Positions 8,538-16,750 of a DNA stretch of 64,000 nucleotides are shown here, piece after piece; position 1 is the first letter of the stretch; each line of letters starts with the position of its first letter. Under the pieces are notes generated by a model. The model had not been told where the DNA came from. It worked only from the letters and a program-made list of their open reading frames with translations, and did not search any database. Source of the stretch: CAVVXN01 sp963772585. Its GTDB lineage: Bacteria; Planctomycetota; PLA2; JAEUHO01. The stretch lies in the NCBI GenBank assembly GCA_963772585.1, contig CAVYXV010000002.1, positions 744,001 to 808,000 on the forward strand, written 5' to 3'. Both the position numbers and the translations under genes were made by a program.

Positions 8538-9591
8538 TCCGGCGGGACCACGCGGCGACGCTGAGCGCGATCCCCGTACCGGCGAGCGGGAGGAAGAAGA
8601 GGGGCGCGGCGGTGCCCAGGGGCACGGCCCAGGGGCTGCGGCTCGCGTGGAGGAGGACGACGGCGAGGTAGGCGGCGAAGCAGAGGAGAAAGAGCAGTCC
8701 CTCGCCCCGCGAGATGCGCCCCCCGCTCACGAAGACCGGCAGGCACAGCAGCGAAACGGCCACCATGACCGGGATGTCGAACGTGAGAGCCGTGGCGTCC
8801 ACCCTGACGCCGTCCTGCGCGACGGCGGCGGAGGCGCCGAGGACCGCAAGCAGGTTGAAGAGGTTGCTCCCCACGACGTTCCCGACGGCCATGTCGCGCT
8901 CGCCGCGCAGGCTCGCGACCACCGAGGTGGCGAGCTCGGGCGCGGACGTGCCGGCGGCCACCACGGTCAGGCCGATCGCCAGCTCGCCGATGCCCAGGGA
9001 ACGCGCGATGGCGACGGCCCCCCCCACCAGCCAGCGCGCGCCGAGGAGCAGCAACGCGATCCCCACGACCACGTGCAGGAGCGCGACGGTCGCGCGCCGC
9101 GGTCCGACCGGTACGGCGCTGGCGGGCACGTCGGCCACCGCCCGGATGTCGCGACGCTCGAGGACGATCAGCCAGACGGTGTAGACGACGAGACCGCCGA
9201 ACAGGATCGCGCCCTCCACGCGGCCGATCAAGCCGTCGCCGGCGAACACCCAGACGAGGAGCGACGTCCCCACCATCCACGGCACGTCCACGCGGACGAG
9301 GCGCGACGAGACGGCGAGCGGCAGGATCACGGCGGCGAGCCCAAGGATCCAAAGCACGTTGAAGATGTTGCTGCCCACGATGTTGCCGACGGCGAGGTCG
9401 GCCTGGCCGCTGAGACTGGCCTGGAGCCCCACCGCGAGCTCCGGAGCGCTCGTCCCCATGGCCACCACCGTGAGCCCGACCACGAGGGCGCTCACACCGA
9501 ACCGGCGGGCGAGCGCGGACGCGCCCCGCACCAGAATCTCGGCGCCGACGGTCAGGAGGACCAGGCCCGCGATCAGGAGGAGGACGCCCAT
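8518..9591 (-). CDS. Calcium/sodium antiporter (CaCA family, YrbG-like)
   Basis: 357 residues from the ATG at 9591. Ten or so hydrophobic segments are arranged as two homologous halves. Each half carries the alpha-repeat signatures: VVAMGTSAPELAVG with GNIVGSNIFN in the first, and VVAAGTSAPELATS with GNVVGSNLFN in the second. These acidic and asparagine residues bind Ca2+ and Na+ in this family. It would export calcium in exchange for sodium or protons across the inner membrane. The gene upstream on the same strand (9660-10655) ends 68 bp before this start; a shared transcript is possible. Confidence 0.93.
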   Translation of the reverse strand: MGVLLLIAGLVLLTVGAEILVRGASALARRFGVSALVVGLTVVAMGTSAPELAVGLQASLSGQADLAVGNIVGSNIFNVLWILGLAAVILPLAVSSRLVRVDVPWMVGTSLLVWVFAGDGLIGRVEGAILFGGLVVYTVWLIVLERRDIRAVADVPASAVPVGPRRATVALLHVVVGIALLLLGARWLVGGAVAIARSLGIGELAIGLTVVAAGTSAPELATSVVASLRGERDMAVGNVVGSNLFNLLAVLGASAAVAQDGVRVDATALTFDIPVMVAVSLLCLPVFVSGGRISRGEGLLFLLCFAAYLAVVLLHASRSPWAVPLGTAAPLFFLPLAGTGIALSVAAWSRRINARGS

Positions 9592-9659
9592 CCGTGAACC
9601 CCCGCGACGGGGGATCACGGTATCCGCGATGAGACGGGGGCGGAACGCCCGGGGGAGGG

Positions 9660-10655
9660 TCAACCGCCGCGGGGCTTTGCCGGGATCTCGATCCATGGCG
9701 AGCGGATGCGGACGCGCGACCGCCGGGAGCCGCGCTCGACCGCGCCGGGCGCGTAGACGGCGGCGAGCCGGAGCGTCCCGGGCTTCGCGGCCCGCAGGCG
9801 CAGATGTCGGAGGAGGGCGAAATTGGCCACCCCTTCGTACGTCCGCGCCGAGCGGGCGGGGATCGGCGCCGCTTTCACGCGGGCGCTCGGCTCGATGTCC
9901 TCGCGCCGGTCGAGGAGATCGGGCGGGGTCGTCTCGCCGAGCACGAACTGGATCATCTGCGGGCGGAAGTCGAGCGGCTGGTCGGTACGGTTCTCGACCG
10001 TGACGCGAAGGAGGTCGGCGAGGGTCTTCGCCTCGCCGACGACGAGGGAGCCGATCCTCTCCAGACGAACGTCCACGGGGCGGTGGACGTGGACGACGAC
10101 CGGATCGGAGACCAACTCGAATGGCGCGACACCCTCCATGGTGCCGAGGTCGGCGGTCGGGCTCTGCCCGGCGTCCCCGCGCGCGGCCTTGCCGCCCGTC
10201 CAGGCGTAGTGGAGGCGGATGGCCGTCTCGCCCTCCTGCTGGAAGTCGAGGAAGATGCTCGCGGGGGCCGGGGTCAGGTCAAGCACATCGCCCGGGCCCA
10301 GCGTGATCACGTCGTCCTGCCACTCGGGGTCGGCGTTGCCGCACCGGCCCCACGCCGCCGCCTCGACGGGAACGTCGCCGACCGAGGTCCGGCGGACCGC
10401 CGTGAAGAACACATGCGGCTCGCGCCACCCGCACTCGGATCCGTCGCCCGGACGGACCACCGCGTGGGAAGCGTGCTCCGACCGGTTCACGAGCCGGGCC
10501 CCGATGCGCACAGGTTCCCCCGGGACGACGTCGGCGTCGGTGAGAAGCCGGGCGACGAGCGACAGATCCTCGACCGGCGAGGACGGCGGATCCCCGGCGC
10601 GGGCGGCACCCGCGACGACGAGGAGGACGGCCATGGCGAGCGACCGGCGGAGCAT
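9660..10655 (-). CDS. Secreted protein of unknown function
   Basis: 331 residues beginning with a clear Sec signal peptide (MLRRSLAMAVLLVVAGAARA). The mature part has no motif that I recognise. It is rich in beta-strand-like segments, including LVARLLTDADVVPGEPVRIG and VVHVHRPVDVRLERIGSLVV, typical of immunoglobulin-like or 'intracellular proteinase inhibitor'-style beta sandwiches in exported proteins. Only two or three cysteines are present, two of them in GDGSECGW and GRCGN. It precedes the antiporter on the same strand. No function assigned. Confidence 0.75.
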   Translation of the reverse strand: MLRRSLAMAVLLVVAGAARAGDPPSSPVEDLSLVARLLTDADVVPGEPVRIGARLVNRSEHASHAVVRPGDGSECGWREPHVFFTAVRRTSVGDVPVEAAAWGRCGNADPEWQDDVITLGPGDVLDLTPAPASIFLDFQQEGETAIRLHYAWTGGKAARGDAGQSPTADLGTMEGVAPFELVSDPVVVHVHRPVDVRLERIGSLVVGEAKTLADLLRVTVENRTDQPLDFRPQMIQFVLGETTPPDLLDRREDIEPSARVKAAPIPARSARTYEGVANFALLRHLRLRAAKPGTLRLAAVYAPGAVERGSRRSRVRIRSPWIEIPAKPRGG

Positions 10656-10767
10656 GCGACCTCCGGGAACCCCGCCGGTTGGACACGAGACGCGCGGGCG
10701 GGTTCCGGCCTCGGGCGGACCGTGGCCCGCCCGAGGGCCAGGCCACGGGACTGTTCACGCCGAGGCC

Positions 10768-11066
10768 CGAGCCTGCACTCCCCACGAACGGACGGTGAAT
10801 CGCGCGGCCCTCGTGTCCGGAGCCCGGAGGACTCCAAGGAGGCGAATCCGGCCGGCGAGAGGGATCCCGCAGGGCGAATCGGTCGTACGCCCCTCGCGTC
10901 CGATGCCGGCGTTGCTCGTCGTCGGCGACCCTACGGGGTCGCCTCCTCCTCGCGCCTTGCCCTCGAACCCGAGCGACGCACCAGGACACCCCGTGGACGG
11001 GGAACGGGGACCTCCTGTCGACGTAGCCTCCGCGTGGACCGTGACGTCGGGCTGTCCCGTCGCGCG
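10768..11066. repeat. Dispersed ~300-bp intergenic repeat (inverted copy at 52751-53052)
   Basis: The reverse complement of this stretch aligns almost end to end with 52751-53052. Shared blocks include GCGCGCGACGGGAC, CCTGGTGCGTCGCTCGGGTT, GGCGTACGACCGATTC and GCCTCCTTGGA. Similarity stops near both ends given. It is not conserved as protein in any single frame. The right edge touches the target-site TTA of the MITE at 11071, so the MITE seems to have entered the edge of this repeat. Confidence 0.85.
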
Positions 11067-11070
11067 CTTA

Positions 11071-11248
11071 GGGCCTGGCCGGGAATAAGTGTTGAGAAAG
11101 ACGCTCGCATTCGCGTCGGATGTGGTCATGACGAGGAAGCGGATCCGGAGGCGTAGCGCCAGCTACGCTGAGGAATTCGCGCCCGAGGAAGGGCCGCAGA
11201 CGGCGTGAAGGCGAGTGGAAAGGGCGACAGTTATTCACGGACGGGCCC
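11071..11248. mobile_element. MITE-like element, copy A (178 bp)
   Basis: The ends form an imperfect inverted repeat of about 27 bp beginning GGGCCYGKCCGKGAAT, and the element is flanked by TTA on both sides (11068-11070 and 11249-11251), a TNA target duplication. Copy B at 12573-12753 is clearly homologous along its whole length. There is no coding capacity, so it must depend on a transposase elsewhere. TNA duplications are known for some IS5-family groups; the family assignment is tentative. The right-hand TTA is also the stop codon (TAA) of the minus-strand gene at 11249. Confidence 0.82.
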
Positions 11249-12418
11249 TTAGCCGCCGGGGCGGCGAAGCGCGTGGCGGAGTTGGGAGGAGACGGCGATC
11301 AGGCGGCCGATCGTGGCGTCGATCTCGGCCTCGGTCGTCGAGCGACCGAGGCCGAACCGCACGGCGCTTCTCGCCTGCGGGTCGTCCAGGCCCATGGCGG
11401 TCAGGACGTGGGAGGGCTCGTCCGGATCCACGCCGCACTCCGGGCCGGCGGCGAACGCGACCTCCGGCGCCTTCAGGACGAGGTCCTTGCCCAGGATGCC
11501 CGCGACCGTCAGCGCGCAGACGTTCGGGAGGCGATGCGCCCCCGCCGCGAGCACCTCCACGCCCGAGGTACGGGAGGTCACCCCCCCCTCGAGCCGATCG
11601 CGCAACTCCGCCACCCGGCGAGCGTCCGCCGCGGCCTCCTGCCGGCAAAGCTCGGCCGCCCGACCGAGACCGACGGCGCCCGGCATGTTGATCGTGCCGG
11701 CGCGGACGGAACCTTCCGTACGCCCGCCGAGAAGCAACGGCGTCAGTCGGACACGCGGGTCGTCGTGGCGGAGGTAGAGCGCGCCGATCCCCATCGGTCC
11801 GAACATGCGATGGCCCGAGAGCGACAGCAGGTGGATGCCCAGCGCGCTCACGTCGATCGGGATCCACGGCACCGCCGCCGTCGCATCGCAGTGGAAGACC
11901 GTCTTCCGAACGGCGCAGTGCTGCCCGATCGCCTCGACGTCCTGGAGCGTGCCGACCTGGTGGTTGGCGAGCTGGATCGAGACGAGAACCGTGTCGGGAC
12001 GGATCGCCCGGCGCACCTCGTCCGGATCGACGCGTCCGTACGCGTCCACACCGACGCGCGTCACCTCCCACTTGCGCGCCTCGAGGAGGGCGACGGTGTC
12101 GAGGATCGAGCGGCGCTCCACGGCCGACGTGACGATGTGCCGGCCGTCGGCGTACCGCGCCTCGGCGAGCCCGCGCACGGCGAGGTTGTCGGCCTCCGTC
12201 CCCCCCGACGTGAAGACCACGTCCGTCGGGCGCGCACCGATCAACTCGGCCACTTGGGCGCGGGCGGTCTCCAGGGCGTTCCGCGCGTCCCAGCCGAACG
12301 TGTGGTGGGGGCTCTCGGCGTTGCCGAACCGATCGCCCAGCCAGCGGGCCATCGTGGTCAGGACGCGCGGATCGAGCGGCGTCGTGGCCTGGCAATCGAG
12401 ATAGACCGGCGGTTCCAT
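11249..12418 (-). CDS. Cysteine desulfurase-like protein lacking the PLP lysine
   Basis: 389 residues, full length for the IscS/NifS class, aligning throughout. Key IscS residues are changed. The Schiff-base Lys is Arg204 in SLSGHRMFGPMGIGALY; the His that stacks on PLP is Arg102 (SAVERRSIL); the Gln after the PLP Asp is Ala (FHCDATAAVP). The catalytic-loop Cys is kept at position 328 (GPECGVDPDEPSHVL), as is the Asp. The frame is intact and the fold motifs are strong (SGGTEADNLAVRG, RFGLGRSTTEAEID). It therefore looks like a maintained pseudoenzyme or a changed chemistry, not a decaying gene. The stop codon TAA lies on the MITE target duplication. Confidence 0.85.
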   Translation of the reverse strand: MEPPVYLDCQATTPLDPRVLTTMARWLGDRFGNAESPHHTFGWDARNALETARAQVAELIGARPTDVVFTSGGTEADNLAVRGLAEARYADGRHIVTSAVERRSILDTVALLEARKWEVTRVGVDAYGRVDPDEVRRAIRPDTVLVSIQLANHQVGTLQDVEAIGQHCAVRKTVFHCDATAAVPWIPIDVSALGIHLLSLSGHRMFGPMGIGALYLRHDDPRVRLTPLLLGGRTEGSVRAGTINMPGAVGLGRAAELCRQEAAADARRVAELRDRLEGGVTSRTSGVEVLAAGAHRLPNVCALTVAGILGKDLVLKAPEVAFAAGPECGVDPDEPSHVLTAMGLDDPQARSAVRFGLGRSTTEAEIDATIGRLIAVSSQLRHALRRPGG

Positions 12419-12572
12419 CGAGGTGAGCATAGACCGGAGAAGCCCCGGTGTCCGCTCGGAAGGTCCGGCACGCCCACACGAGGTGCCCCGCTTCCCGCCC
12501 ACGGCGGGAAGCCCGTCGATAGACGACAGCGGGGTCGGAAGGGCAGCGGGGTGGGCCCGACGGCCGCCGTCA
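12419..12572. other. Intergenic spacer upstream of the cysteine-desulfurase-like gene
   Basis: 154 GC-rich bases between the start of the desulfurase-like gene and MITE copy B. A promoter for the minus-strand gene is expected here; none is convincing. With the MITE, the non-coding gap is 335 bp. Confidence 0.4.
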
Positions 12573-12753
12573 GGTCCCGGCCGGGAACACGTGTTGGGAA
12601 GGACGCTTCGCTACGCGTCGGATCGGGGCATGACGAGGGAGCGGATCCTTCGGGCTTGGCGCCAGCTACGCTGAGGAATTCGCGACGGAGGAAGGGCCGC
12701 AGGCGGCGGGAAGGCGACTGGAAAGGGTGACCGTTGTTCTCACGGACGGGCCC
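12573..12753. mobile_element. MITE-like element, copy B (181 bp)
   Basis: Direct-orientation relative of the element at 11071-11248, sharing long internal blocks such as GCGCCAGCTACGCTGAGGAA and GGAAGGGCCGCAG. It is flanked by TCA on both sides (12570-12572 and 12754-12756), again a TNA duplication. Its right-hand TCA is the TGA stop codon of the minus-strand selenoprotein gene. No coding capacity. Confidence 0.82.
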
Positions 12754-13800
12754 TCAGCTCGCCTTCTCTTCGAGCTCCTTGGCCAGTTCCGCGGCCTCCT
12801 TGCCGGCCATCGTGTCCTCGTACTTCCTCGACAGCAGCGGCTTGAGGCACTTGAGCTTGTCTTCGGCGTCCCGCTCCCCGGCCATGTCCTTCTTGATGGC
12901 ATCGAGCTTCTCCGACGCCTTGATCTCGAGGGCCTTCTCCTTGTCCTTCTCGAGCGCCCTGGCCGCTTCCTTCGCCTCCTTCGAGAGGTCGTTCCCCTTG
13001 AAGTCGTCTTCGACCTGCTGGTAGAGGAGGAATCCCTTGTAGATCTTCCCGTCCTCGACGTACGAGGCGGCCTTCTCCATGCGGCTCGTCGCGCGCTCCT
13101 TGATCCAGTCGCGGATCTTCTCGCCGGCCGCGAGCTCGTCGCCCTCGAGGCGGGGAAGCTTGTGCTCGACGTCGCTCAGGGCCTTGCCGAACTTGCGCTT
13201 GTCGAGGTTCTTCTCGACGCCGGAGAGCGCGTCCGGAATCGCGGGCAACGCCTTCTTGACGAGGAACGACCACGTGGACACGCGGAAGTCCTTCTCCACG
13301 TCCCGCAGCTTCTCCTGGAGCAGGTCCTCGTCGAGCTTGCCGGGATGGTCGTGCCAGACGACCTTGCCGTCGGCGGTGATGAGGTATGCCGTGGGGACGC
13401 CGCCCGTCGAGTACTCGTTCAGGCCGGCGTCCGCCTCGCAAAAGATCGGATAGGCCGGTTCGAGCTCGTCGGCGAATCGGCCGACCTTCTCACGATCCTC
13501 GCCGGTCGCGGAGACGATCGTGAGCCCCTTGCCGTCGTACTCCTCGAAGAGCTTGTTGAGGTGCCCAACCTGGGCACGGCACGGCCCTCAGGTCGTGGAG
13601 AAGAGCTCGAGGAAGACGAGCCTCCCCCGGAGATCCTGCAGCGCCAGGGGCTCGGTGTTCAGGTACTCGCGCGCCTTGACGTCGGGCGCGTCGGCGCCGA
13701 CCTCCAACTCGGCCCTCGCGGGCGGCGAGAGCGTCGAAAGGACCACGGCGAAAGACGTAGCGGCCAACAGCCGGAGCGAACGGCGGCGGAACCGATCCAT
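12754..13800 (-). CDS. Exported thioredoxin-like selenoprotein with a UxxC active site
   Basis: 348 residues from the ATG at 13800, read through an in-frame TGA at 13588-13590 (codon 71). A signal peptide ends near residue 30 (SPPARA). The thioredoxin domain follows, with FLELFSTT-U-GPCRAQVGHL: the TGA sits exactly where TlpA-type proteins have the first cysteine of CGPC. Homology continues without a break after it (GLTIVSATGEDREKVG, then the cis-Pro motif GGVPTAYLITADGK). A charged helical C-terminal region of about 170 residues is unassigned. A hairpin of SECIS type follows the TGA. Read conventionally it would be a 70-residue fragment plus an orphan frame. The stop codon lies on the MITE B target site. 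Likely periplasmic thiol/disulfide chemistry. Confidence 0.88.
13561..13577 (-). promoter_or_regulatory. Predicted bacterial SECIS hairpin of the thioredoxin-like selenoprotein
   Basis: On the coding (minus) strand, ten bases after the TGA comes GTGCCCA-GGT-TGGGCAC: a perfect 7-bp stem with a GGU apical loop. The loop is about 17-20 nt past the UGA, the spacing expected for SelB recognition in bacteria, and it contains the G/GU expected in such loops. Confidence 0.78.
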
Positions 13801-13964
13801 GGCGACCTCCGATAGCGCGAACGGGACGTACCCCAAGCCCGATCCTACGAGGATAGCAGTCGGGCGGCGGTTCCGACGCCCGTTCCGACCGTCCCCGTTC
13901 CCCCCTATCGTCCATCCGGCCCTCCGGGGACGACCGTCCTCCCCGTCCTGGAGACTCACCGCCC

Positions 13965-14948
13965 ATGGACCCCGGACCCTCCCGGTGGCTCGTCGGCGCG
14001 TGGGCGCTCGCCCTCTTCCTGGTCTGGAGCAACAGCTTCATCGCCATCGGTCTCCTCCTGGGAAGCGAGGCCCAGGCGGCCCGTTTCGGCCCGCTCGACC
14101 TGGCCGTGGCCCGATTCCTGCCCGTTCTCCTCGTGACGCTGCCGGTCTGCCTTCTCGTGTGGCGCCGCGAGGCGTCCGCCACCGTGAAGCGGCACTGGCG
14201 GCGGCTCCTCCTCTGCGGCGCGCTGGCCGTGCCGGGATACCAGATGGCCCTCTACACGGGCCAGGCGGGGGGCGTTCCGCCGCCGGTCGCGTCCCTGGAA
14301 ACGTCGTTAGCACCGCTGTTCCTCATGGTCCTGGCCGCCCTCTGGCTCGGCGAGCGCCTCGCGCTGCAGAAGATCCTGGGCTTCGTCGTGGCCCTCGCGG
14401 GGCTGGGGCTGATCGCCGCGGCGAAGAGCCACGGGGAGGACATCCCGTACGCCGGTCTCGTCGCGATCACCGCCCTGGCGCCGCTGTCCTGGGCCCTCTA
14501 CTCGTTCTTCACGAAGCCCGTGAGCCGGGAGGTCCACCCCGTGCTGTGGGCCTACCTCGTCTCCGTGTTCGGCACGCTGATCCTCCTGCCCGTCGCGGCG
14601 TGGCACGGGGTGCCTCAGATCCTCGCGCTCGACGCGACCGGCCTCGGCGCGTTGCTCTACCTCTCGGTCCTCTGCACCGTGTTCGGCTACGCGGCGTGGG
14701 GATGGCTCCTCCGCCACCTGCCCGCATCGACGGTCGGGTTCACGATCTTCCTGAACCCCCCGCTCACGACGATCTCGAAGGCCGTCCTCGCGGCGCTCGT
14801 CCCCGCGACGTTCGCCTTTCTCGTGGCGCCCTTGGAGTGGGTCGGCGGCGCCGTGGTCCTGATCGGCCTCGCCGTGGCGCTCGTCCCCCGCCGCGCGGGG
14901 CGCCGGACCGGGTGGCCCGCGGCGGGAACGCCGCCACCGGAGGGATAG
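13965..14948 (+). CDS. EamA/DMT-family transporter
   Basis: 327 residues from the ATG at 13965, ten hydrophobic helices in two EamA repeats. Repeat one runs from AWALALFLVWSNSFIAIG to about residue 150; repeat two begins near GLVAITALAPLSWALYSFF. Motifs such as SLETSLAPLFLMVLAALWLG and PASTVGFTIFLNPPLT are typical of drug/metabolite exporters. Substrate unknown. It diverges from the selenoprotein gene (164 bp apart) and converges on the acetyltransferase downstream. Confidence 0.92.
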   Translation: MDPGPSRWLVGAWALALFLVWSNSFIAIGLLLGSEAQAARFGPLDLAVARFLPVLLVTLPVCLLVWRREASATVKRHWRRLLLCGALAVPGYQMALYTGQAGGVPPPVASLETSLAPLFLMVLAALWLGERLALQKILGFVVALAGLGLIAAAKSHGEDIPYAGLVAITALAPLSWALYSFFTKPVSREVHPVLWAYLVSVFGTLILLPVAAWHGVPQILALDATGLGALLYLSVLCTVFGYAAWGWLLRHLPASTVGFTIFLNPPLTTISKAVLAALVPATFAFLVAPLEWVGGAVVLIGLAVALVPRRAGRRTGWPAAGTPPPEG

Positions 14949-14952
14949 CGCG

Positions 14953-15477
14953 CTACGCGCCCTTCCCTCCCGGCGCGTCGAGACGGAAGAGCCAGTGATC
15001 GAGGTCCGCGCGCACGAACGCGCGGACGCGTTCCATGCCGAGTTTCTCGGCGACGCGAAGCGACGGCGCGTTCGTCGTCGCGACGGCGGCATGGACGACG
15101 TCGAGCACACCCTCGGCGAACGCGCGGTCCAGGATCGCGCGCGCCGCTTCGGTCGCGTACCCCCGGTTCCAGGAAGCGCGCCGGAAGTGCCAGCCCACCT
15201 CGATGCCGTCCACGAACGGCGCGGGCTGGAGCACGACGTCCCCGACGATCTCCCCGCTCTCCTTCTCGATGACGGCGAGCCACCCGATACCGTCGGGCCA
15301 GGCCCGGTGGCGGGCGAGAAGCCTCGCGAGGCCCGCCCGCGACTCCTCCCGGCTCTTCGCAGCCTTCCCCCACCAGATCACCTCGGGGTCGCCCCAGATG
15401 GCGTGAAATCCCGCGAGGTCGTCCGGTGTGAAGGGCCGAAGCGCCAGCCGGTCCGTTGCCAGGGAAGGCTGCACCAT
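14953..15477 (-). CDS. RimJ/RimL-type GNAT acetyltransferase
   Basis: 174 residues. It opens with LATDRLALRPFTPDDLAGFHAIWGDPEV, typical of the RimJ/RimL group (quoted in part here). IGWLAVIEKESGEIVGDVVL and WHFRRASWNRGYATEA form the central sheet and acetyl-CoA loop, and NAPSLRVAEKLGMERV is the conserved C-terminal motif. It would acetylate an amino group on a protein, amino acid or small molecule; the target is unknown. Four bases separate its stop from the convergent EamA gene. Confidence 0.92.
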   Translation of the reverse strand: MVQPSLATDRLALRPFTPDDLAGFHAIWGDPEVIWWGKAAKSREESRAGLARLLARHRAWPDGIGWLAVIEKESGEIVGDVVLQPAPFVDGIEVGWHFRRASWNRGYATEAARAILDRAFAEGVLDVVHAAVATTNAPSLRVAEKLGMERVRAFVRADLDHWLFRLDAPGGKGA

Positions 15478-15551
15478 TCCGGCATCCTACCGGGGACTTG
15501 CCCCCCTCCGACGACGACCCTATACCGGCCGGCCCCCGGCGGGAGACAGCG

Positions 15552-16670
15552 GTGAGCGAAGCCCTGCGTGAACGACTGACGGCTCCGGGCCCCAAGCGCA
15601 TCCTCGCCCTCGACGGCGGGGGGGTCCGCGGGATCATCAGCCTGCAGTTCCTGGCTCGCGTGGAGGCGGAGCTCCGGCGCCGCTACGATACGCCCGACCT
15701 CCGCCTCTGCGACTACTTCGACCTCGTCGGCGGCACGAGCACGGGATCGATGATCGCGGGGGGCGTGGCCATCGGCATGGAGGTCGCAGAGATCCTCGAC
15801 ATCTACCTCACCACCGGCCGCCGTGCCTTTTCCCGCCGTCGCTTCCAGTTCTGGCAGTCGCTCTACGACGCGCGACCGCTGGAGGAGATCCTGCAGGAAC
15901 ACATGGGCGACGTGCGCCTCGGTGACGATGCCGTCCGCACGGGCGTCTGCATCGTCACGAAGCGCGCGGACACGAACAGCACGTGGCCGCTTCTCAACCA
16001 CCCGGACGGCCGGTACTACGCCTCGAACAAGGACGTGCGCCTGCGCGACGCGATCCGCGCGAGCGCCGCGGCCCCCGTGTTCTACCGGCCCGCGCAGGTG
16101 GAGGTGGAACCGGGGCAGAAGGGCGTCTTCGTGGACGGAGGCGTGAGCATGGCGAACAACCCTTCGCTCCTCCTCCTGCTCGTCGCCACGCTCAAGGGCT
16201 TCCCGTTCCACTGGCCCGTCGGCGAGGACAACATCTTCCTCCTCTCGGTCGGGACGGGCATCTGGGAACAGAGGACCGATGCCATGGCGATGGCGCGCGA
16301 CAACGCGTTCAAGTGGCTCGCGCACCTCCCGAACATGTTGATGGCCGACGCGAACGCGTTCAACGAGCTCCTGCTCCAGGCCCTCTCCCGGACGCCGACG
16401 CCGTGGCCCATCGACAGCGAGATCGGGGACCTGGCCGACGAGGTGTGGCTCGGGGAGCCGGCGCTCAGCTACGTGCGCTACAACGTCCGGATCGACGAAG
16501 AGGAGCTGACCTCGCTCGGCCTCGCCGACGCGATTCCCCACCTCGACCTCCTCCGCGGCCTGGCGGGCTCGCGCGTCGCGGACGAGCACGCGCGGATCGG
16601 CGCCGCCGCGGCTGAGCGCCGCTTCCGTTCCGAACACCTCCCGGCCCGCTTCGACCGGGCCCCGGCCTGA
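15552..16670 (+). CDS. Patatin-like phospholipase
   Basis: 372 residues from the GTG at 15552, which follows GGCGGGAG; an ATG at 15456 would overlap the divergent acetyltransferase. All patatin elements are present: the oxyanion DGGGVRG, the nucleophile elbow GGTSTGS (GxSxG), and the catalytic aspartate in FVDGGVSMANNP. It would hydrolyse acyl ester bonds of lipids with a Ser-Asp dyad. There is no signal peptide, so it is cytosolic. The length matches bacterial stand-alone patatins, some of which serve in anti-phage or membrane-damaging systems, but no partner gene suggests that here. Confidence 0.93.
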   Translation: MSEALRERLTAPGPKRILALDGGGVRGIISLQFLARVEAELRRRYDTPDLRLCDYFDLVGGTSTGSMIAGGVAIGMEVAEILDIYLTTGRRAFSRRRFQFWQSLYDARPLEEILQEHMGDVRLGDDAVRTGVCIVTKRADTNSTWPLLNHPDGRYYASNKDVRLRDAIRASAAAPVFYRPAQVEVEPGQKGVFVDGGVSMANNPSLLLLLVATLKGFPFHWPVGEDNIFLLSVGTGIWEQRTDAMAMARDNAFKWLAHLPNMLMADANAFNELLLQALSRTPTPWPIDSEIGDLADEVWLGEPALSYVRYNVRIDEEELTSLGLADAIPHLDLLRGLAGSRVADEHARIGAAAAERRFRSEHLPARFDRAPA

Positions 16671-16750
16671 CGGCAGGGGAACGAGCGATCGCACCCTCCC
16701 TCTTCGACCGTCTGCGCACGCTCGCCCCGGGCCGGCGCCGGCGCGCCGCC

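Noticed and set aside
13588..13590. Nonsense mutation in the thioredoxin gene
   Set aside because: The TGA sits at the active-site Cys, is followed by a SECIS-type hairpin, and the frame beyond is intact. Two similar cases in the window make selenocysteine the better reading.
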